Assembly (NCBI RefSeq): GCF_017308975.1
Contig: NZ_JADWPD010000003.1
Span: forward strand, 1-64,000
Direction of reading: 5' to 3'
Source of the DNA: Amycolatopsis sp. MtRt-6
Lineage (GTDB): Bacteria; Actinomycetota; Actinomycetes; Mycobacteriales; Pseudonocardiaceae
Length of the DNA: 64,000 bases
Position numbers and translations under genes: made by a program
The notes under the pieces: generated by a model
What the model was told of the DNA's origin: nothing
Database searches by the model: none
What the model saw: the letters and a program-made list of their open reading frames with translations, nothing else
Shown: positions 58,700 to 64,000 of the stretch, in pieces
Position numbering within the stretch: position 1 is the first letter of the stretch
Layout of the letters: every line of letters starts with the position of its first letter

Positions 58700-60106
58700 C
58701 GACCGCGAAACACTCGTCGCCTTCGCGAATACGCGAGGTGGCACCCTGATCCTCGGCCGCTAGGGTGGCTCGATGTCGGTCGCGCACATGGCGGCCATGA
58801 CGCAAGGCAGCTTCGTCCGAGTCGGCGACGGGGACCGCAGGCTCACCGGTTACGAAGTCCAGCTTTCCTGGCGAACCGCGGGCAACCGCGCGACGACGAA
58901 GCTCCCGTGCCCGGTACCGGCGTCGCCGACGCCGCCCGTATGCCTTCGGCGAGCTCGATGACATCGCGGCGCTGCGGCGGGCCAAAGCACCGGTCGTCGC
59001 CGAAAGCGGCGCTGTCGTCGCCAGCGTGGGCGTTCCCCCAGTTGATGTTGACCTTCGTCCACTACCCGACCGCGGAAGGCGCGAACACGGAAACCGGCGA
59101 ACGCTTCGTGGACAACGTCGTGGCCGAGGGGCCGATCCCGGTGATGGTCCGAGATGCGCTACTGGCCGTCCGGAAGAACATGACACGACGATCGGTCGTG
59201 CGCGGGGCCGGCCGTGCCGACATCTGGCAGTATCCCGAGGCCGCCCTCCGTGAAGCCATCGTCAACGCGCTCGTCCACCGTGATCTCTCACCCGCCGCGC
59301 GAGGCACCCAGGTGCAGGTCGAGATGTATCCCGATCGGCTCACCGTCCGGAATCCCGGCGGCTTGTTCGGGCCGGTGACCGAAGAGCGGTTGGGTGAGGA
59401 AGGCGTTTCCTCGGCACGGAACGCAAGCCTGCTCCGGCTGCTGGAAGACGTGCCGTGGCCAGGAGTGTCAACGGCGTTTGCGAGAACCGCGGCTCCGGGA
59501 TCCGGACGATGATCAATGCCCTTCGGGCGGCGCGCATGAGCCTGCCGGAGTTCAAAAACCGCGTGAGCTCGTTCAGTGTCACCTTTCCCAACCACACGCT
59601 TCTCGCGGAAGAGACCGTCGACTGGCTCAACTCGCTGGGCGAGCACGGCCTTTCGGAAAGCCAGTGCGTCGGCCTCGCGATCCTCCGGGAAGGCGGCCAT
59701 CTCGACAACCAGACCTACCGGACGCCAGACCCGCGTCGACTCCCGCGTGGCGACCCAAGAACTCGGCGACCTGATTGCGCGGGAGCTGGTGGTGCAGACC
59801 GGCAATCGGCGCTGGGCACGCTATCGGCTCGCACCATCCGCGCTGCCTGCGGCCGGCGCGACCTCGGGTGTCAGTGCGCGTCGGGCGGATCGCCGCCGCG
59901 AAATCCTGGACGCCTTGGCGGAAGGCGAACGTTCTCGTGTCGAGCTGGCCGCAGCCACCGGCCTCACCGGCCAAACCGTGGCGCACTGGCTTCGCATCCT
60001 CCGCAGCGAAGGCCTTGTGGAAGCAACGGAGGAGAAGGTGCGGAACCCGGGCACCCGATATCGCCGGACCGGCAAGATCGCGCTGGGTGAAGACGGCGAA
60101 GCCTGA
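58700..60106 (+). pseudogene. AlbA_2-type ATP-binding regulator, decayed
   Basis: Pieces of one protein appear in order but in different frames: ETLVAFANTRGGTLILG (58706-58757, then a stop), GSFVRVGDGDRRLTGYEV (~58808), FPQLMLTFVHYPTAEGANTE to RLLEDVPWPG (59039-59463, including the ATPase motif EAALREAIVNALVHRDLS and RNPGGLFG), VCENRGSGIRTMINALRAAR to LDNQTYRT (59470-59724), and SRVATQELGDLIARELVVQT to the winged-helix end TGLTGQTVAHWLRILRSEG (to 60106). The N-terminus is missing and a segment between the first two pieces is deleted. At least three frameshifts are needed. Intact relatives are DNA-binding ATPase-like regulators of unknown role. Confidence 0.8.
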
Positions 60107-60109
60107 AAT

Positions 60110-60655
60110 TCACCCGCGGACCTCGGGCGCCTGTGGCGGCCGGTCCAGCTTGCGGAACTCGACCCACTGGCGGCTGGTCTCCTCCCAGACGACCTGGTGC
60201 CGGGCGAAGAGCTCCTCGAGCCGTCCGCGGCTGAGCTCCGCCTCGGGTGTCGTGACGATGTAGTAGTCCAACTCGTCGCGGAGGCGGTTGAAGCGGTACC
60301 GCGTCTCCGTCATCAGCACCCAGCGCGAACGCCAGTTGAAGAACGTCTCGAGCCCGCCGAGCACCGTCACCAGCGCCACCATCGGCAGGGCGATCGACGC
60401 CCGGGCCGGGATCTCCGGGATGCCGAGCACCACCGTCGACGCCGCCGTGAGCAGGAGGGCGCTCACCCGCACGATCGACGCGCGGCGGCGGAACTGGCTC
60501 TTGCGGCTGTCCACCCATTCCATGTCGGCCGAGAGGAGGTCCCGGAACGCCAGCAGGGAGTCACGCAGTGAGCGGTCCGGATCCCGGCCGGCGACTTCGA
60601 GCAACCCGCGTTCGGAATCGACAGCGCGGCCTGGCGCCGGGCGTTTGAACGGCAT
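60110..60655 (-). CDS. DUF4231 (SLATT-like) two-helix membrane protein
   Basis: 181 residues from ATG at 60655; ATG at 60682 is an alternative. A helix (SLRDSLLAFRDLLSADMEWV) precedes two adjacent transmembrane helices (~82-120, IVRVSALLLTAASTVVLGIP and LPMVALVTVLGGLETFFNW), then a helical C-terminal cytoplasmic part (RYRFNRLRDELDYYIVTTPE, RLEELFARHQVVWEETSRQW). This is the DUF4231 architecture, placed with SLATT-type two-TM proteins that accompany nucleotide-signal defence systems in other genomes. Here it stands alone beside the decayed AlbA gene. Confidence 0.75.
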   Translation of the reverse strand: MPFKRPAPGRAVDSERGLLEVAGRDPDRSLRDSLLAFRDLLSADMEWVDSRKSQFRRRASIVRVSALLLTAASTVVLGIPEIPARASIALPMVALVTVLGGLETFFNWRSRWVLMTETRYRFNRLRDELDYYIVTTPEAELSRGRLEELFARHQVVWEETSRQWVEFRKLDRPPQAPEVRG

Positions 60656-60695
60656 CGGGCCAGGGTCGTGGAATCTCAGCACCCCGGCAAGGCCG

Positions 60696-61772
60696 TCAAG
60701 CGACGATCCGGGGCTCGGCCGCCAGCCGCGACAGGACGTGCGTCAGCCGGCGGGCCGCGACCTCCCACTCCTCCAGTGCGCTTCCCCGCCCGAGCGCCGC
60801 CGTGCGCAACGACCTGCGCAGCTCCGGGTCCGCGTACCAGCGGTGCAGGGCGTCCGCGAGCACGAACGGGTCGTCCGGCTCGACGAGCAGGCCCGGCATC
60901 TCGCCGTCGGCGTCGACGCCCAGTGCGTCGTACACCCCGCCCACCTCGGTGGCCAGCACCGGGATGCCCCTGGCCAGCGCCTGGGCCACGAACATGCCGG
61001 ACGTCGCCGCGCGGGCCGGGAGCACCAGCAGGTCCGCCGCGTTGTAGGCCGCGCCGAGGTCGACCGCGTCGCCGGCGAGGGTGATGCGGTTGCCGAGGCC
61101 GAGGCGCTCGATCGACCAGCCGAGCTCGTCGACGAACGCCCGGTCCGCCTCCAGCGAGCCGGCGAACACGCACGACAGCGCCAGGTGGTCGACCTCGCCG
61201 AGGGCCTGGACCAGCACGTCGTGGCCGTTGCGGCGGGTCACGTCCCCCACGCAGAGCAGGCGGGACACGCCGTCCGCGCCCGCCGCCAGCGGGGCCGCGT
61301 CCGTGCCGGGCTTGGCGACGTACACCCGGCCCGGGTCCAGGTCGTGGCGGTCGATCAGCAGCCGGGCGAGCCACGGGCTGGTCGCGACGACCATCCCGGC
61401 CATCCGCAGCGTCTCGCGCTCGCACGCGTCCAGCTCCGCGGCGTGCGCGGGGGCCAACCCCGGCTCGTCGGCCAGGGCCTGGTGGACCAGCACGGCCAGG
61501 CGCAGCCGCCGCGCGTGCGGGACGACGATCTCGGGCACGCCGGAAGCGATCATGCCGTCGAGCAGCACGACCGTCCGGTCCGGCAGCGCGGCGAGCGACC
61601 GCGCCAATCTGCGTCTCGACGTCGCGTCGGGCTCCGGCCAGTCGCCGGCGATCGGCAGCTCCAGCACCGGCTGGCCGACGGCGGGCAGGTTCTGGCACAT
61701 CCGCTTGTCGTAGGTGTCGCTGCCCGGCGGCGCGGCCGGGAGGATGAACACCATCGGGTCGGCGGGCCTCAT
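60696..61772 (-). CDS. GT4 (GT-B) glycosyltransferase
   Basis: 358 residues from ATG at 61772; ATG at 61754 is possible. The C-terminal Rossmann domain carries LLCVGDVTRRNGHDVLVQAL, VFAGSLEADRAFVDEL, AAYNAADLLVLPARAATSGM, and the E-x7-E region FVAQALARGIPVLATEVGGV with GLLVEPDDPFVLADALHRWY. The N-terminal domain is shorter than usual (TVVLLDGMIASGVPEIVVPH). Retaining transferases of this family build glycolipids or glycans; donor unknown. The gene before it encodes the membrane Ser/Thr kinase. Confidence 0.85.
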   Translation of the reverse strand: MRPADPMVFILPAAPPGSDTYDKRMCQNLPAVGQPVLELPIAGDWPEPDATSRRRLARSLAALPDRTVVLLDGMIASGVPEIVVPHARRLRLAVLVHQALADEPGLAPAHAAELDACERETLRMAGMVVATSPWLARLLIDRHDLDPGRVYVAKPGTDAAPLAAGADGVSRLLCVGDVTRRNGHDVLVQALGEVDHLALSCVFAGSLEADRAFVDELGWSIERLGLGNRITLAGDAVDLGAAYNAADLLVLPARAATSGMFVAQALARGIPVLATEVGGVYDALGVDADGEMPGLLVEPDDPFVLADALHRWYADPELRRSLRTAALGRGSALEEWEVAARRLTHVLSRLAAEPRIVA

Positions 61773-61875
61773 CGCGCGCGCCGGGGCGAGGCGGTGGGTA
61801 CGGGCACAGCTACCTCCAGCGTGGGTCGACGGCGGTGACGGCTCATACGTCACACGCACCCCAAGCCGGGACGGT

Positions 61876-63345
61876 TCAGCTCTGCGCGTCAATCATCCAG
61901 ATGCCGTTCACCTGGACCATGGTGAAGGTGTCGTTCTCGCCCTGGGCCCCGTCGTAGGTGACGTGCGCCGTGACCCGGCCGGGCCCGACCTCCTTGACGT
62001 TGGTCGCCTGCACCGAGCGGTATTGGCTCCAGAAGCTCTTGTACCTGTCGTACGTCTGGTTGCGCGACGCCTTGAACTTGTCCGTGAGCAGGTTCCACGC
62101 CGCCTGCGGATTACCCGGGAGCAGCGAGTAGTAGTCGCTGAGGGCCTGGGCCGCCGTCTTCGACGAGGACACCGTCGAAACCGTCGGCGACGTCGCCGGG
62201 GTCGAGGGCGCCGACGTCGGTGCCGGAGAAGACGACGGTGTCGACGCCGGGGGCGGCGTCACGGATGCCGAGGCCGACGGCGTCTGCGACGGCGGGGCGG
62301 CGACGTTGTCCTGCGGTGGCTTCTCCCGCCCGATCAGCAGGATCACCACGACGACCGCCACGCACAGCAACGCCGCGCCCGCCCCGACGGCGATCAGGCC
62401 CTTGCGCGCGCCCGGCGATACCGCCGTGACCTCGCCCGCGGGCACGGCGACCGCGGCCGGCACGACCGGCACCGCCGCGGGCGCGGTTTCGGGCACCGTC
62501 GCCGCGAGCACCGACTCGCCGGGCTCCTCGCCCGGCAGCAGCGCCAGCAGCTCCTGCTCGACCTCGTCCATCGACGGGCGCTCGGCCGGCTCGGTGGCGA
62601 GCATCCGCAGCAGCAGCGGCGTCAGCCTGCCCGTCTTCTCCGGCGGCACGATCTCCCCGCTGGACGCCTTGTAGAGCAACGCGATCGGGTTGTCGGCGGT
62701 GCCGTAGGGCGACTGCCCCTCGACGGCGGCGTACAGCGTGGCGCCGAGCGAGAAGACGTCGGCCGCGAAGTCCACGTCCTCACCGCGGGCCACTTCGGGC
62801 GCGAGGTACGCGGGCGTGCCGGCGATCTCGCCGGTCGCCGTCAGCTTGACGTCACCGATCGCGCGCGAGATGCCGAAGTCGGTGATCTTGGCCGTGCCGT
62901 CCTCGGCGACCAGGATGTTGGCCGGCTTCACGTCGCGGTGCACGACCCCGGCGCGGTGCGCGCCCGCCAGCGCCGAGCTGATCTGCGCGCCGACGCGGAT
63001 GGCTTCGTCCACCGTGGCCGGCTTCTCGCCCAGCACGACGGCCAAACTCTTCGACGGCAGGTACTCCATCACCAGCCACGGCCGGTCCTCCTCCTCGAGG
63101 ACGGCGAACACGGTGATCGCGTGGGAATGCTGTAGCCGGGCGGCGATCCGCGCCTCGCGCATCGCGCGGTTCTTCGCCTCTTGCGTGCGTTGCTCGTCGT
63201 GGTCGTGCGGCAGCAGGAGTTCCTTGATCGCCACGGTCCGGTCGAGCTTTTCGTCCTGGGCCCGCCACACCGTGCCCATCGCGCCGCCGCCGACCGGCTC
63301 GAGCAGCCGGTACCGATCGCGGATCCGGCGACTTTCCACGAGCAT
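61876..63345 (-). CDS. Membrane Ser/Thr protein kinase
   Basis: 489 residues from ATG at 63345 (GGAG upstream); GTG at 63369 is possible. Hanks motifs: GGGAMGTVWRA, Lys in VAIKELLL, VVHRDVKPANILVAEDG, ITDFGISRA, GTPAYLAPEVARGEDVDFAA. After a regulatory linker a transmembrane helix (~322-345, GLIAVGAGAALLCVAVVVVI) leads to a Ser/Thr/Pro-rich stalk and a ~95-residue extracytoplasmic domain (AAWNLLTDKFKASRNQTYDR, VTAHVTYDGAQGENDTFTMV) of NTF2-like appearance instead of PASTA repeats. The outer domain would be the sensor. Confidence 0.92.
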   Translation of the reverse strand: MLVESRRIRDRYRLLEPVGGGAMGTVWRAQDEKLDRTVAIKELLLPHDHDEQRTQEAKNRAMREARIAARLQHSHAITVFAVLEEEDRPWLVMEYLPSKSLAVVLGEKPATVDEAIRVGAQISSALAGAHRAGVVHRDVKPANILVAEDGTAKITDFGISRAIGDVKLTATGEIAGTPAYLAPEVARGEDVDFAADVFSLGATLYAAVEGQSPYGTADNPIALLYKASSGEIVPPEKTGRLTPLLLRMLATEPAERPSMDEVEQELLALLPGEEPGESVLAATVPETAPAAVPVVPAAVAVPAGEVTAVSPGARKGLIAVGAGAALLCVAVVVVILLIGREKPPQDNVAAPPSQTPSASASVTPPPASTPSSSPAPTSAPSTPATSPTVSTVSSSKTAAQALSDYYSLLPGNPQAAWNLLTDKFKASRNQTYDRYKSFWSQYRSVQATNVKEVGPGRVTAHVTYDGAQGENDTFTMVQVNGIWMIDAQS

Positions 63346-63483
63346 CCACCATTCTCCGAAGTGGCCCACGAGATCCGGTCAGCATGCCAGGCTGGGCGGC
63401 CGACCGGTACCAACGTAACCGAAAACCTTGCGCGGACAGCGCAAACCAGCGCTGTGGCGCCGCCCACGGTGTACCCCGGAATC

Positions 63484-64000
63484 CTAACGAACAACCCCGT
63501 ACGCGCGATCAAGTGCGTCCACGATCTCCTTGCGCAGCCCGGCGCCGACGGCGATCGTCGCCGCGGAACCGACCGTGTGCTCGCTGCCGTCGCGGTCGAC
63601 GACGGCGCCACCGGCCTCGCGCACGAGGAGCACGCCGGCCATGGTGTCCCAGGGATTGTTGGACAGGATCAGTGCGGCGTCGAGCTTTCCGTCCGCCACC
63701 CAGGCGAGGTCGATGGCCGCCGTGCCGAGCATCCGGATCTTCTGCGCCCGCGCGCCGAGGTCCGCGAGGAGCAGCAGCCGCGCGCGGTTCTTCTCCTCGG
63801 CGAGCTCGCCGATCGCGAAGTCCCCGACGGCGATCATCGCGTCGGACATCTCGGTCGCGGTGGACGCGCCGATGCGCTCTCCGTTCGCGAAGGCGCCTTC
63901 GCCGCGCGTGGCGGTGTACGTGACGCCGAGGTACGGCAGCGCGATCGCGGCGACCGTGCTGTGTTCGCCGTCCACCAGCGCCAGGGAAATCCCGCAGAGT
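63484..64000 (-). CDS. Inositol monophosphatase-family protein, partial
   Basis: The C-terminal ~170 residues are inside the window; the gene continues beyond 64000. Seen: GEHSTVAAIALPYLGVTYTA, TRGEGAFANGERI, the motif ILSNNPWDTMAGVLLVREAG with the metal-binding Asp, GAVVDRDGS, and the closing KEIVDALDRAY. The N-terminal GDPxDGT-type motif is outside the window. It hydrolyses phosphate monoesters such as inositol or histidinol phosphate; which one is unclear. Confidence 0.88.
   Translation of the reverse strand, partial: LCGISLALVDGEHSTVAAIALPYLGVTYTATRGEGAFANGERIGASTATEMSDAMIAVGDFAIGELAEEKNRARLLLLADLGARAQKIRMLGTAAIDLAWVADGKLDAALILSNNPWDTMAGVLLVREAGGAVVDRDGSEHTVGSAATIAVGAGLRKEIVDALDRAYGVVR

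Noticed and set aside
55245..59186. 1313-codon frame antisense to GH92
   Set aside because: Mirror of the GH92 coding sequence; no motifs, and Arg/Val/Asp-rich as expected from antisense GC3 bias.
1..64000. rRNA operon, CRISPR array, replication origin or plasmid replication genes
   Set aside because: I looked for the corresponding motifs and genes and found none in this window.

Overview
The window is high-GC DNA with dense, often overlapping genes, many GTG/TTG starts and strongly biased third positions. The gene content (MprAB-HtrA, a Glp/GlpR pair, an F420-type nitroreductase-family protein, SARP/AfsR regulators, WhiB-free but NB-ARC/TPR-rich regulation, GH92) points to a filamentous actinomycete, most likely Pseudonocardiaceae close to Amycolatopsis. 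This assignment is inference from protein character; no rRNA is present.

Left part (1-19874): an accessory region. It is a mosaic of intact small regulatory modules and of clipped gene fragments: a response-regulator receiver, a SagB-type dehydrogenase and the N-terminus of a TOMM leader-binding protein (remains of a thiazole/oxazole RiPP pathway), epoxide hydrolase, IS1634, IS3 and ISL3 transposase pieces, a SARP piece, an acyl-CoA dehydrogenase tail, a MinD-like tail fused to a serine-recombinase piece, and an MMPL transporter piece. Intact modules include HxlR, a DUF2637/HTH pair of the integrative-element type, MerR-metallohydrolase-like-siderophore-interacting protein, TetR/hydrolase, GNAT, rsgA, a VOC-TetR operon with its own operator, and a LysR/PLP-decarboxylase pair. 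The region stops exactly at the 3' end of a tRNA-Ala(CGC), the usual insertion point of integrative elements.

Middle part (19875-44842): core chromosome. The order glpR - rimJ-like GNAT - glp - galU | 5-formyl-THF cyclo-ligase | FmdB/Ruc-like chaperone - SAF protein - mscL ... moaB ... htrA ... mprB - mprA matches, gene for gene, the family content of the Mycobacterium tuberculosis Rv0981-Rv0996 neighbourhood, here expanded by insertions. The insertions include a sugar epimerase, a two-component system with a polytopic glycosyltransferase-like protein, and a five-gene operon in which every junction is a 4-bp start/stop overlap (two glycosyltransferase-like enzymes, a methyltransferase, a membrane molybdoenzyme with an internal twin-arginine motif, and a repeat-tailed membrane protein). 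galT-DeoR lies between htrA and mprAB. A CIRCE-like HrcA operator sits before the FmdB/Ruc gene. The block ends at tRNA-Arg(CCT).

Right part (44843-64000): lineage-specific genes. They comprise conserved unknowns, a vWA protein with an unknown partner facing a 967-residue SARP-NB-ARC-TPR regulator, a small secreted peptide, a LysR/MFS divergent pair, a secreted GH92 alpha-mannosidase, a decayed AlbA-type ATP-binding regulator behind a 32-bp perfect palindrome, a DUF4231 (SLATT-like) two-helix membrane protein, a GT4 glycosyltransferase, a membrane Ser/Thr kinase and a partial inositol monophosphatase.

The candidates I find most worth following as undescribed systems are the overlapping glycosyltransferase/methyltransferase/molybdoenzyme operon (33316-37004) and the vWA-plus-unknowns cluster facing the STAND regulator (44922-52755).
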